The notes: generated by a model from the sequence alone, not told the origin. DNA of 39,644 bases from Geobacter sp. (GCA_003490025.1 DNJC01000091.1:886-40529); one strand, 5' to 3'; numbered from the stretch's first letter, positions 15,834-23,578 are shown. A program made the numbers and translations.

Positions 15834-16541
15834 GTGCTCAAATACCATTTCGACTGGTCCATCGTCACCTCGGGAAAGTACTTCGACTGGCTGGTCTCCG
15901 GGCTCAAGATCACCCTGGAGCTCTCCTCCGTGTCGATCGTGCTCGCCTTCCTCCTCGGCCTGTTGATCGCGGTCATGCGCATGAGCCACATCAAGCCGAT
16001 CCGCTTCATCGCCTCGGCGTACCTCGAGTTCTTCCGCAACACGCCGCTCCTCGTGCAGATCTTCTTCTGGTACTTCGGCTCCTACAAGATCCTTCCCACT
16101 GCCGTCAACGACTGGCTGAATAGCACCAACTTCGAGTTCGCCGCCGCGGTCATCGCCCTTACCATCTACACCTCGGCCTTCATCGCGGAGGACATCCGCT
16201 CCGGCATCCTCTCCATCCCCAAGGAGCAGATGGAGGCGGCCAGAAGCGCCGGCTTTTCCTTCCTCCGCTCGATGCAGTACATAATCCTGCCGCAGGCGGT
16301 CAGGATCACCGTTCCTCCCCTGGTGAACCAGTTCCTGAACCTGGCCAAGAACTCCTCGCTCGCCATGACCATCGGCGTCATGGAACTCACCTACCAGGCG
16401 CGCCAGGTGGAGAGTTACACCTTCAAGGGGTTCGAGGCGTTCACCGCGGCGACCCTCGTGTACCTGGTCATTTCGGTGAGCATCACCTGGGCCGTGCATG
16501 TCTACGACAGGCGGGTGCTGAACCCGCAGAAGGCAGGGTAG
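15834..16541 (+). CDS. gltJ: Polar amino-acid ABC transporter permease 1
   Basis: A 235-residue membrane permease of the HisMQ/GltJK family with about five membrane segments and the EAA-like loop EQMEAARSAGFSFLRSMQYIILPQAVR that contacts the ATPase. The family hallmark YLEFFRNTPLLVQIFFWYFG is present. I chose GTG at 15834 because AAGAGG lies five bases upstream and the protein then begins MLKYHFDW, a natural start for the family. The frame is open back to an ATG at 15768, but those 22 extra residues are encoded by the pyrimidine-rich repeat arm and are probably not native. One base separates the stop from the second permease gene. Confidence 0.85.
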   Translation: MLKYHFDWSIVTSGKYFDWLVSGLKITLELSSVSIVLAFLLGLLIAVMRMSHIKPIRFIASAYLEFFRNTPLLVQIFFWYFGSYKILPTAVNDWLNSTNFEFAAAVIALTIYTSAFIAEDIRSGILSIPKEQMEAARSAGFSFLRSMQYIILPQAVRITVPPLVNQFLNLAKNSSLAMTIGVMELTYQARQVESYTFKGFEAFTAATLVYLVISVSITWAVHVYDRRVLNPQKAG

Positions 16542-16542
16542 C

Positions 16543-17244
16543 ATGGACGAGTTCCTCAATTTCCAGGTCATCGCCGACAACTTCACCTACTTCATGATCG
16601 GCCGCTACCCCAAGGGGCCGCTGGGGGGGCTCGGGCTCACCCTGTACCTCGCCGTGGTCTCCTGCATCCTTTCCATGTTCGGGGGGCTCATCCTCGGGCT
16701 CCTGAGCATCTCCAAGAAGCGCTGGGTCCGCTGGCCGAGCGTCGTCTTCATCAACGCCGTCCGTGGCTTGCCGCTTTTGATGGTCATCTTCTGGATGTAC
16801 TTCCTCCTCCCAGCGCTCCTCGGCAGGACCGTCCCCGAAAGCAGGACCGTCATCTTCGGGCTCACCCTCTTCACCTCCGCCTACATGTCCCAGATCGTAC
16901 GGGCCGGCATCGAGGGTATCCCCAGGGGGCAGACGGAAGCGGCGCTTTCCACCGGCCTCAAGCATTGGCAGGCGATGATCTACATCGTGCTCCCCCAGGG
17001 GCTGAGGAACATGATCCCCTCCTTCGTGAACCAGTTCGTCTCCCTCATCAAGGACACCTCTCTCGCATTCATCGTCGGCGTCTCGGAACTCACCCATGTC
17101 GGCACGCAGATAAACAACAGGACCATGGCCTATCCCACGGAAATATTCATATTCATCGCCGCCGTGTACTTCGTCATCTGCTACGCGTTCACCTCGCTGT
17201 CACGCTTGCTGGAGCGGAAACTCTCTGTCGGATCGAGCGCATAG
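16543..17244 (+). CDS. gltK: Polar amino-acid ABC transporter permease 2
   Basis: The second permease of the pair, 233 residues. It has FINAVRGLPLLMVIFWMYFLLPAL, the EAA-like loop GQTEAALSTGLKHWQAMIYIVLPQGLRNMIPSFVN and several membrane segments. It would form a heterodimeric channel with the preceding permease. The start codon is one base after the preceding stop. Downstream is a small GGAACT/AGTTCC hairpin without a T-run, then about 250 bases without a gene before the cytochrome. Confidence 0.9.
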   Translation: MDEFLNFQVIADNFTYFMIGRYPKGPLGGLGLTLYLAVVSCILSMFGGLILGLLSISKKRWVRWPSVVFINAVRGLPLLMVIFWMYFLLPALLGRTVPESRTVIFGLTLFTSAYMSQIVRAGIEGIPRGQTEAALSTGLKHWQAMIYIVLPQGLRNMIPSFVNQFVSLIKDTSLAFIVGVSELTHVGTQINNRTMAYPTEIFIFIAAVYFVICYAFTSLSRLLERKLSVGSSA

Positions 17245-17420
17245 GAACTGGAAAGAGTTCCCGGCCGCTGCAGTTATTTCGACGCCGACTATGGACATGT
17301 TCATCGCCTTGCTCTTCCAGACACAGTAGCTCATCGGCTGATTCAGCCTTCCTCCTCTATCACCACCGGATATCACAGCTTCGGATCGTCGATCAAACAG
17401 CCCGCACACCGCCTAATCCC

Positions 17421-17450
17421 TTGACAATTCACCTCAAGACGTTATATAAA
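17421..17450 (+). promoter_or_regulatory. Sigma-70 promoter of the twelve-heme cytochrome
   Basis: A perfect TTGACA (17421-17426) is followed after 18 bases by TATAAA (17445-17450); TATATA at 17443 with a 16-base spacer is an alternative reading. A strong AAGGAGGGGG ribosome site follows. No c-di-GMP or cGAMP (GEMM) aptamer, common before Geobacter cytochrome genes, is visible in the leader. Confidence 0.75.
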
Positions 17451-17494
17451 TCCATGCTTATAATTAACTCTGGTTTAATACTAAGGAGGGGGCA

Positions 17495-18364
17495 ATGAGA
17501 GTAGCAAGAATTTTCAACCTTATCTCGGCGTTCGCGCTGTTCGCGTGTGTCGGAACGGCAGTAGCTGCCGACCCTGCACAGCCTGCAGCAACACTGACCA
17601 GCGCTGACTGCGTGAAGTGCCACGAGCAGCCGCCGAAAGATATCGCAGCAGCCGGCGGCAAGCACAAGACCGAGGTCACCTGCCAGGACTGCCACGTCGG
17701 CCATCCGCCTAAGGTGAAAAAACCGATCCCGCAGTGCGGCCAGTGCCACGAAGGGAAGCCGCACTTCAAGCTCCAGGGCTGCCTCGGCTGCCACACCAAC
17801 CCCCATACTCCGAAGAACATAAAGTTCGGCAACAACGTGACCGATCCGTGCCTCACCTGCCACACCGGCCAGATCGAGCAGCTGCGCAGCTTCAAGAGCA
17901 AGCACTCCGCCCTCAACTGCTCGTTCTGCCACAACGTACACGGCAGGATCCCGGACTGCACCCAGTGCCACAAGTCCCACTCCGCCGAGATCGTGCAGAA
18001 GGACTGCAAGGTCTGCCACCAGGCCCACAAGCCGGCCGACGTGAGCTACAAGGCTGACACGCCTTCCAAGTTCTGCGCCGCCTGCCACAAGAAGGCGTTC
18101 AACCTGCTGACCGCAAGCACCGCGAAACACAGCAAGCTCGCCTGCGTCTACTGCCACCAGGCCAAGCACAAGATGGTGCCGCAGTGCACCCAGTGCCACG
18201 TGAAACCGCACCCGGCCGCCATCATGGCGAAGTTCCCGAAATGCGGCGAGTGCCACAGCATCGCCCACGACCTGAACCGCTGGAGCGAGCCGGCAGCAGC
18301 CAAACCGGCCGCCGCACCGGCGCCGGCACCGGCCGCGGCCAAGAAGGCGCCCGTCAAGAAATAG
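17495..18364 (+). CDS. Periplasmic or exported twelve-heme c-type cytochrome
   Basis: A 289-residue multiheme cytochrome with a signal peptide cut near residue 25 (AVAA/DP) and twelve CXXCH heme sites starting at residues 39, 63, 81, 96, 119, 142, 155, 171, 194, 217, 231 and 250. The spacing repeats about every 75 residues: hemes 4-7 and 8-11 are offset by 75, 75, 75 and 76. Both blocks share KHSxLxC..CH and PxCTQCH, so the protein contains tandem tetraheme modules. The C-terminal 25 residues are Ala/Pro/Lys-rich. No lipobox is present, so it is probably soluble in the periplasm or secreted. Electron transfer is the likely role; the partner is unknown. Spacing differs from the triheme c7-type dodecaheme proteins of Geobacter. 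Confidence 0.9.
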   Translation: MRVARIFNLISAFALFACVGTAVAADPAQPAATLTSADCVKCHEQPPKDIAAAGGKHKTEVTCQDCHVGHPPKVKKPIPQCGQCHEGKPHFKLQGCLGCHTNPHTPKNIKFGNNVTDPCLTCHTGQIEQLRSFKSKHSALNCSFCHNVHGRIPDCTQCHKSHSAEIVQKDCKVCHQAHKPADVSYKADTPSKFCAACHKKAFNLLTASTAKHSKLACVYCHQAKHKMVPQCTQCHVKPHPAAIMAKFPKCGECHSIAHDLNRWSEPAAAKPAAAPAPAPAAAKKAPVKK

Positions 18365-18380
18365 CGATTCCCGCAGCAAC

Positions 18381-18418
18381 CGGGGAGGCCGGCAAGTCGC
18401 CGGCCTCCCCGATCCTTT
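18381..18418 (+). terminator. Intrinsic terminator after the cytochrome gene
   Basis: A perfect 13-bp stem (18381-18393 with 18399-18411, GC-rich CGGGGAGGCCGGC) with a five-base loop is followed by ATCCTTTTG. Confidence 0.8.
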
Positions 18419-18482
18419 TGCCCCTTCCGAAGCACCCTGCAGCCACTCAAAGTCCAGTCAGCGGTAACACCAGGAGGATTGC

Positions 18483-18878
18483 ATGCTCTTACTACAGATA
18501 ACCTCGGCAGTGACGGCGGTAACACTCGTGGTACTGGCAATGTTCATCATCCCGGTCCTTTCGGAGCTGAGAAAAACGGCCGAATCGCTTCGAAACGCGG
18601 CCGACATGCTCCAGAAGGAAGTGAAGCCGCTCATCGAGGAGATGCGGGAGACGGTGGCCGACGTTCAGGTGGTGACGAGCACCGCCGCCGCCAAGGCCGA
18701 GGGTCTCACCATGCTCTTGGACGAACTCGGCCATGCCGGGCACAACATCCGCATGATCAACAAAGTCATTGGGATCGCATCGGACATCGCCGGCAACTCT
18801 TCCGTCTGGATGACCGGCGCCAAGGTTGCGGGGAAATATATTGCTGATAGAATAATGAGACTCAAATTTAGGGGGTGA
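18483..18878 (+). CDS. DUF948-family membrane-anchored protein
   Basis: A 131-residue protein with an N-terminal membrane segment (about residues 5-25, TSAVTAVTLVVLAMFIIPVL) followed by a long helical, coiled-coil-prone region (ELRKTAESLRNAADMLQKEVKPLIEEM). This matches the DUF948 family, whose function is not established. AGGAGG precedes the ATG. The next gene, a YtxH-type protein, starts four bases after its stop, and this pairing is common, which suggests a shared envelope or stress role. Confidence 0.75.
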   Translation: MLLLQITSAVTAVTLVVLAMFIIPVLSELRKTAESLRNAADMLQKEVKPLIEEMRETVADVQVVTSTAAAKAEGLTMLLDELGHAGHNIRMINKVIGIASDIAGNSSVWMTGAKVAGKYIADRIMRLKFRG

Positions 18879-18882
18879 CAAT

Positions 18883-19197
18883 ATGTCCAAAGATAAAGAT
18901 ATCGGAACCGGTACCATGCTCCTCTCCTTCCTTGCCGGCGCCGCCGTAGGCATCGGAGCGGCGCTCCTCTTGGCTCCTAAGACCGGCGAGGAAATGCGCG
19001 GCAAGATCAAGGATCTGGCCGACGACGCGGTCGACAAGATCAAGGAATACGCTAATGAAGCGCAGGAAAAGATCAGGGAGAGCTACGAGGAGGGGAAGGA
19101 AGTCGTGCTCGAGAAGAAGAACATCATCACCTCCGCCATAGAGGCGGGCAAAGAGGCGATGGAGCGGGAAAGAGAGAAGCAAAAGGCAGAGATGTAA
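18883..19197 (+). CDS. YtxH-domain protein
   Basis: A 104-residue protein with an N-terminal glycine-rich membrane segment (LLSFLAGAAVGIGAALLLAPKTGEE, about residues 13-37) typical of YtxH, then an amphipathic, highly charged helical tail. YtxH proteins are often associated with general stress in other bacteria; the molecular role is unknown. It is translated just after the DUF948 gene and followed by a strong terminator. Confidence 0.8.
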   Translation: MSKDKDIGTGTMLLSFLAGAAVGIGAALLLAPKTGEEMRGKIKDLADDAVDKIKEYANEAQEKIRESYEEGKEVVLEKKNIITSAIEAGKEAMEREREKQKAEM

Positions 19198-19214
19198 CGG
19201 GTAAACGACCCCCC

Positions 19215-19238
19215 AAAGCCCACTACGGTGGGCTTTTT
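19215..19238 (+). terminator. Intrinsic terminator after the YtxH gene
   Basis: A 9-bp stem AAAGCCCAC (19215-19223) with GTGGGCTTT (19228-19236), a four-base TACG loop of the stable UNCG class, and a run of T residues. Confidence 0.92.
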
Positions 19239-19259
19239 AGCGATCGGTGCACCAGGCGT

Positions 19260-20588
19260 ATGAACAGCTCTAAACAGAAGAAACTATTCTCCCCCCGGTC
19301 CATATGGGAGCACGACCCCTCCGCCGTCGGCGGCGCCAAGGGGAAGCTGTTGCGGCTCGCGCAGTTTCTGGGCTTCGTCTGCTCCAACTTCATGGCCAAC
19401 AACACGCTCTTGCGCGCGACCGCCCTCTCCTTCACCACGCTCCTCTCCTTCGTCCCGCTCCTGGCGCTCGCCTTCTCCGTGCTGAAGGGGCTCGGCGCGC
19501 AGAACCGGCTCGCCCCCTTGATCCTCGCGCAGGTGACGGCCGGTTCGGAAGAGGTGGTGAACCGGGTCATCTCCTACATCGGCAACACCAACATGGGTTC
19601 CGTCGGCGCCATCGGCCTCGCGGCGCTCATCTTCACCGCCATCAGCATGCTCGGGAGCGTCGAGGAGGCGTTCAACGCGATCTGGGGGGTTCACGAGACG
19701 CGAACCTTCTACCGCAAGTTCAGCGACTACCTGAGCGTCCTGGTGAGCGGGCCTCTCCTGCTTCTGGCCGCCACCAGCATCACCACCACGTTGCAGAGCA
19801 AGTGGCTCATCGAGTGGATGATGGAGAGGACCTATATCGGCGACCTCTTCCTCTTCGTGCTCCGGTTCACCCCCTACGTGAGCGTCTGGGTCGCCATCTT
19901 CCTTCTCTACATATTCATCCCCAACACGCGGGTCCGCTACCCCTCGGCCATGATCGGCGCCGTCCTGGCCGGCACCCTCTGGGAGTTCGCCCAGTGGGCC
20001 TATATCAATTTCCAGGTGGGGGCCGGCAACTACAACGCGATCTACGGCACCCTGGCCGCACTCCCCATCCTGATGGTCTGGATCTTCGTCAGCTGGACCA
20101 TCGTCCTCTTCGGGATGGAGGTGGTGGCGGCGCACCAGAACCGGGCCACGTTCCGCAGGGACATCCGCGGCAGGGAGATAAGCCACGGTTTCCAGGAGCT
20201 GGTGGCGCTGGCGCTGCTGCGGCACATAGCGGAGGCGTATTACCTGGGCAAGCCCGGGTGGGGCGAGCTGCACCTGGCGATGAAGCTCGGCATGTCCTCG
20301 CGCATCATCCGGAGCACGCTCGATCACCTCAGCGAAGGGGGGTTCATCGTCCAGGCCGCCGACGGGAGCGGGAGCTACTACCCTGCCAGGGACATGGGCC
20401 GGGTGGAGGTCGCCGAGGTCCTCCTCTGCTTCAGAAACCGCGGCGCCTCCAGTTCCATCGAGGGAGAGGAGCAGGCTGCGGAGATCCTGGTGCAGGTCGA
20501 GCGCTGCTTTTCCTCCGCCCTTTCAGGGGTCACCATCAGGGACCTCGCCTGCCAAGAAAACAGTCCCCCCGCCGTTGACAAAGAGTGA
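19260..20588 (+). CDS. YihY/BrkB-family inner-membrane protein with C-terminal winged-helix-like domain
   Basis: A 442-residue protein. Residues about 35-305 form the YihY/BrkB membrane domain (formerly annotated as ribonuclease BN) with about six membrane segments; markers are LLRATALSFTTLLSFVPLLAL, GLAALIFTAISMLGSVEEAFNAIWGV and NFQVGAGNYNAIYGTLAALPILMVWIFVSW. Beyond it are about 120 extra residues containing a helix-turn-helix-like stretch (GELHLAMKLGMSSRIIRSTLDHLSEGGFIVQ), as in winged-helix domains. Typical YihY proteins end near residue 290, so this is a fused or extended form. It is probably not an RNase; the function of the family is unresolved. The ribosome site is weak. Confidence 0.85.
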   Translation: MNSSKQKKLFSPRSIWEHDPSAVGGAKGKLLRLAQFLGFVCSNFMANNTLLRATALSFTTLLSFVPLLALAFSVLKGLGAQNRLAPLILAQVTAGSEEVVNRVISYIGNTNMGSVGAIGLAALIFTAISMLGSVEEAFNAIWGVHETRTFYRKFSDYLSVLVSGPLLLLAATSITTTLQSKWLIEWMMERTYIGDLFLFVLRFTPYVSVWVAIFLLYIFIPNTRVRYPSAMIGAVLAGTLWEFAQWAYINFQVGAGNYNAIYGTLAALPILMVWIFVSWTIVLFGMEVVAAHQNRATFRRDIRGREISHGFQELVALALLRHIAEAYYLGKPGWGELHLAMKLGMSSRIIRSTLDHLSEGGFIVQAADGSGSYYPARDMGRVEVAEVLLCFRNRGASSSIEGEEQAAEILVQVERCFSSALSGVTIRDLACQENSPPAVDKE

Positions 20589-20604
20589 CCAGATGACATA
20601 TAGT
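20575..20604 (+). promoter_or_regulatory. Sigma-70 promoter of the transpeptidase gene
   Basis: A perfect TTGACA (20575-20580), lying in the last codons of the YihY gene, is followed after 18 bases by TATAGT (20599-20604). The expected start is near 20611, about 14 bases before the GTG start codon. Confidence 0.65.
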
Positions 20605-20624
20605 GGCCCGATTAAACTGACGAC

Positions 20625-21974
20625 GTGAAGCGGGTTATGCAAGATTTCAAACATATAGACAAACAGAAGCGACGCAGACGATTCGGCAGGGCAAAAGCGG
20701 AGGAAGGCCGCAACGCCTTCAAGCAGATAGAGGAGACCAAGCCCCGGAAAAGGCGGCTCAAGTTGGTACTCCCGGTCATTGCACTTTTGCTCGCCGCCTA
20801 CCCGATCATCTCCCTGTTCGGTTCCCCCCGCGCCAAGCACTCCATTCCCGCTGCGAAGGCGGCCCCGGCGGCGGTATCGCTCGTCAACCTCGACAACGGC
20901 GCCGCGTTCCGTCTCGCCACCGAGGCCTACCCCCGTGCCCAGGCGCAGGGGGGAAGCTACAGCGCACCGCTGCCGCAGGGCGGGAAGGTGGTGTACGCCA
21001 TCAACGAGGAACTGCAGCGAAAGGTCGAGAAGGTGCTTGCCGACTACAGGGTCCCCTACGGGATGTTCGTCGCCATCGAGCCCAAGACCGGCCGCATCCT
21101 CGCCACGGTCTCCCACTCGTCCGTCCAGCCGGGGTGGGAGCAGAAAGCCAACTACAACCTCTACCCGATGGCGTCGCTCTTCAAGATCGTCACCGCCACC
21201 GCTGCGCTGGAGGAGAAGAAGGTATCCCCCGACACCCCCTTCGCCTTCAACGGCAGGCTCACCTCCGAGAACCCTAAGTACTGGCGGGTGAGGCCCGGCC
21301 GCGGCAACCAGCAGATGCCCCTCTCCGTCGCCATGGGGAAGTCCGTCAACCCGGTCTACGGCAGGCTCGCCGGCGAGGTGGTGGGACGCGACCCGCTCCT
21401 TTTGTACGCCCAGAGGTACGGCTTCAACCAGAGCCTCTTCCCCGGCTCTCCCATCGCCGCCAGCACGGCCCCACTCCCCGGGACCATCGACGAGCTGATG
21501 CTCATGGGGGCGGGGCTCAACCGCGAGGTGAAAGCGTCGCCGTTCCACGCGGCCGCCATCATGGCCGCCGTAGCCAACGGCGGGGTGATGATGACCCCCT
21601 CCCTTGCGCAGGAGATCCACGACGCCAAGGGGAACGTGGTCTACACGCAGAAGCCGCAGCCGCTTAGGACCGTCATGACGCCGCAGACCGCCTCGGCGCT
21701 GGCGCACATGCTCGCCTCCACGGTGCAAACCGGCACCTCGCGCAGGGCGTTCCACGACCGCAGGGGAAGGCGCATGCTCGCCTCGGTCAGCATCGCGGCG
21801 AAGACCGGCTCCATCGACGGGACCGACCCGGCCGGCCACTACAGCTGGTTTGCCGCCTACGCCCCGATGGAGGACCCGCAGATAGCGCTGGCCGCGCTCG
21901 TCATCAACGAGAACAAGTGGCGCATCAAGGCGACTTCGGTGGGAGAGCAGGCGCTGGAGGCTTTCTTCAGGTAG
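20625..21974 (+). CDS. Penicillin-binding-type peptidoglycan transpeptidase
   Basis: A 449-residue single-pass membrane protein with a basic cytoplasmic tail, a membrane segment (about 46-65, KLVLPVIALLLAAYPIISLF) and a periplasmic transpeptidase domain. Catalytic motifs are all present: SLFK (S184-K187), SVN (240-242) and KTGS (from K393). The usual glycosyltransferase or dimerisation domain of class A/B enzymes is absent or much reduced, so this is a short class B-like enzyme; a specific PBP cannot be named. The start is GTG at 20625; an ATG at 20637 is an alternative. The YkgJ-like gene follows nine bases after its stop. Confidence 0.85.
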   Translation: MKRVMQDFKHIDKQKRRRRFGRAKAEEGRNAFKQIEETKPRKRRLKLVLPVIALLLAAYPIISLFGSPRAKHSIPAAKAAPAAVSLVNLDNGAAFRLATEAYPRAQAQGGSYSAPLPQGGKVVYAINEELQRKVEKVLADYRVPYGMFVAIEPKTGRILATVSHSSVQPGWEQKANYNLYPMASLFKIVTATAALEEKKVSPDTPFAFNGRLTSENPKYWRVRPGRGNQQMPLSVAMGKSVNPVYGRLAGEVVGRDPLLLYAQRYGFNQSLFPGSPIAASTAPLPGTIDELMLMGAGLNREVKASPFHAAAIMAAVANGGVMMTPSLAQEIHDAKGNVVYTQKPQPLRTVMTPQTASALAHMLASTVQTGTSRRAFHDRRGRRMLASVSIAAKTGSIDGTDPAGHYSWFAAYAPMEDPQIALAALVINENKWRIKATSVGEQALEAFFR

Positions 21975-21983
21975 GGGTTTTTT

Positions 21984-22220
21984 ATGGAGTGTTCGGGATG
22001 CGGGACCTGCTGCGTGGCGCCGGACATCAGCACCCTGGCCAAGAAGGCGGGGGCAAGGTGCCGGCACCTTACCGAGTCGCTTGAATGCGGCATCTACCCG
22101 GAGCGCCCCGCCGTCTGCCGCGGGTACCGGCCGGACGAGATCTGCAGGAGCATAGCGGCGCCGACCCTTGAGGAGAGGGTGGCGAGGTACCTGAGGCTCT
22201 TCGGGATGGAGCAGCCCTAG
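21984..22220 (+). CDS. YkgJ-family small cysteine-cluster protein
   Basis: A 78-residue protein with the YkgJ/CxxCxxCC pattern: CSGCGTCC (residues 3-10), then C26, C35 (LECGIYPERPAVC) and C45 before GYRPDEIC. Such proteins are thought to bind zinc or an iron-sulfur cluster; the function is unknown. It is the last gene of the transpeptidase transcript. Its stop codon overlaps the stop codon of the convergent lpxH gene (22217-22220), with no room for a terminator. Confidence 0.8.
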   Translation: MECSGCGTCCVAPDISTLAKKAGARCRHLTESLECGIYPERPAVCRGYRPDEICRSIAAPTLEERVARYLRLFGMEQP

Positions 22221-22930
22221 TCGAAGGTCTCCAGGGTGATCTCGCCGTCCAGCCACTGCGCGTAGGAAAACTGGGTGATCCAGTCCCCGAGCGAGATGAA
22301 GAGGCGCCCCTTTTCCTTCTTCAGGATCGGGAGATGGTAATGCCCGGTGATCACCACGTCGCAACCCGACGCGAACTTCTCGCCGGCGAACCGCTCCAGG
22401 ATGACACGGTAGTCCCAGCGCTTGCCACGGTAGTCATGCCGCCTGCCTGAGCGCCTGGAAAGCGTCTCGGCCGCCCTGGCGGCAATACGCCGCGAGAAGA
22501 ACGGGACGAGCGCCCTGGTGACCGGGTTGCGCAGGGCCAGTCGCCACGCACGGTAGCGGTAATCCTCCCGGTTGATCTGGTCCCCGTGGCAAAGGTACAC
22601 CTTTTGGGAACCGATCTCGACAACGGCTCCCCTGTCGTGCACCTCGGCCTGCACTTGCTCCTCGAAGAAGCGCTCCAGGTGGAAATCGTGGTTCCCCTCG
22701 AAGTAGACGATGCGCACGCCGCGCCCCCTCACCCCCTTCAGGCAGTCGATGATCTCCCTGTAATGGCTGTAGACAGGTTTGGGGTTCCCGATCCAGAACT
22801 CGAACAGGTCGCCCAGAAGAAAGAGCGTGTCCGTGTCTGCCGGAAGCGTTTCCAGGAAACGGACCAGGGTCCGGTAATTGGGGTCTTCCGGGTTCCTGAG
22901 GTGGGCATCGGCGATGAAGATCTTGCGCAT
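22217..22930 (-). CDS. lpxH: UDP-2,3-diacylglucosamine diphosphatase
   Basis: A 237-residue calcineurin-like phosphoesterase. It hydrolyses UDP-2,3-diacylglucosamine to lipid X and UMP in lipid A synthesis at the inner-membrane surface. Metal ligands follow the LpxH pattern: DAH (D8, H10), GDLFEF (D41), GNHD (N80, H81), H115 in LCHGD, and GHYH (H197, H199). The ATG has no ribosome site and lies six bases from a -10-like element, so it may be a leaderless mRNA. LpxH and its relatives (LpxG, LpxI) differ; the motif set and length favour LpxH. Confidence 0.87.
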   Translation of the reverse strand: MRKIFIADAHLRNPEDPNYRTLVRFLETLPADTDTLFLLGDLFEFWIGNPKPVYSHYREIIDCLKGVRGRGVRIVYFEGNHDFHLERFFEEQVQAEVHDRGAVVEIGSQKVYLCHGDQINREDYRYRAWRLALRNPVTRALVPFFSRRIAARAAETLSRRSGRRHDYRGKRWDYRVILERFAGEKFASGCDVVITGHYHLPILKKEKGRLFISLGDWITQFSYAQWLDGEITLETFD

Positions 22931-22936
22931 TTGCGC

Positions 22937-22965
22937 AATATATACAAAAATAGCCTGTTGGTAAA
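22937..22965 (-). promoter_or_regulatory. Candidate lpxH promoter giving a leaderless transcript
   Basis: On the minus strand TTTACC (22965-22960) and TATATT (22942-22937) are separated by 17 bases. Only six bases separate the -10 element from the lpxH ATG, so transcription would start at or next to the A of the start codon. The palindrome TTGCGCAA (22931-22938) overlaps this spot. Confidence 0.5.
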
Positions 22966-23019
22966 GGGAACAGCGACAATGGCGCCCCCTGCGGGAAAAG
23001 AGACACCGCCCCGGTCCCC

Positions 23020-23073
23020 TTTATCTTTATCTTTATCTTTATCTTTATCTTTATCTTTATCTTTATCTTTATC
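23020..23073 (+). repeat. (TTTATC)9 hexamer array with (CTCAAC)2 tail
   Basis: Nine perfect TTTATC copies (reverse complement of GATAAA) are followed by TTAATTTTGAT, two CTCAAC copies and CTTGCTTC, ending at the AAGAGG ribosome site of the UPF0158 gene. It is the longest array of this hexamer in the window. Perfect copies of this length suggest slippage and variation between strains. Confidence 0.92.
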
Positions 23074-23116
23074 TTAATTTTGATCTCAACCTCAACCTTG
23101 CTTCAAAGAGGTACCG

Positions 23117-23554
23117 ATGCACGCCATGCGTAACCTGGAAATCGTCTGGGAAGACCTGATGGAGGCCTTCGAGAACGGCGACAGCGATCTGATCTACTTC
23201 CTGGACCGCGAGACCGGCGAGGTCTTCTCCGTCCCGGCGGAATACGACGACGAGAACTTCTGGGACGAGGTGGATTCCCTGGACGAGCGCTACCTGGAAA
23301 TCCCCCCCTTCGACTACGGCGCCGAGCGCCAGTTTGTGCACACCTTCATACAAGGGATCACCAACGAAAGCCTGAAGGCGATGCTGGCCCGCACCTTCAC
23401 CGGAAGGCACTCGCACGGCAGGCTGAACGAGATCCTCTCCTTCTACCCGGAGGAGCTGGAACGTTTCCAGGCGATCAGGGAGGAACTCCTCACCGGCCGG
23501 GCCGGGCAGTGGCTTGAAGAACACGACATCTACCCCCCCGAGCACGGTTTCTAG
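23117..23554 (+). CDS. UPF0158-family protein
   Basis: A 145-residue acidic protein that resembles the UPF0158 family: the N-terminal segment LEIVWEDLMEAFENGDSDLIYFLDRETGEV and the central FVHTFIQGITNESLKAMLARTFTGRHSHGRLNEIL fit the family pattern. No enzymatic motif or membrane segment is seen, and no function is established. The ribosome site AAGAGG is directly after the repeat array. It is possibly expressed alone, since a new promoter lies downstream. Confidence 0.75.
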   Translation: MHAMRNLEIVWEDLMEAFENGDSDLIYFLDRETGEVFSVPAEYDDENFWDEVDSLDERYLEIPPFDYGAERQFVHTFIQGITNESLKAMLARTFTGRHSHGRLNEILSFYPEELERFQAIREELLTGRAGQWLEEHDIYPPEHGF

Positions 23555-23578
23555 GGAGTTCCCCTTCGTCCCCCCCAG

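Noticed and set aside
17245..17494. GEMM-type (c-di-GMP or cGAMP) riboswitch before the cytochrome gene
   Set aside because: The conserved core (such as GACGCAAAGCC and the tetraloop receptor helix) is not present; only a sigma-70 promoter is visible.
19260..20588. Annotation as ribonuclease BN
   Set aside because: The RNase BN label for YihY proteins is a historical misassignment; the protein is an integral membrane protein without nuclease motifs.
23020..23073. Hexamer array as CRISPR or centromere-like iteron
   Set aside because: Six-base perfect repeats with no spacers and no replication or partition gene nearby; a simple sequence repeat explains it.
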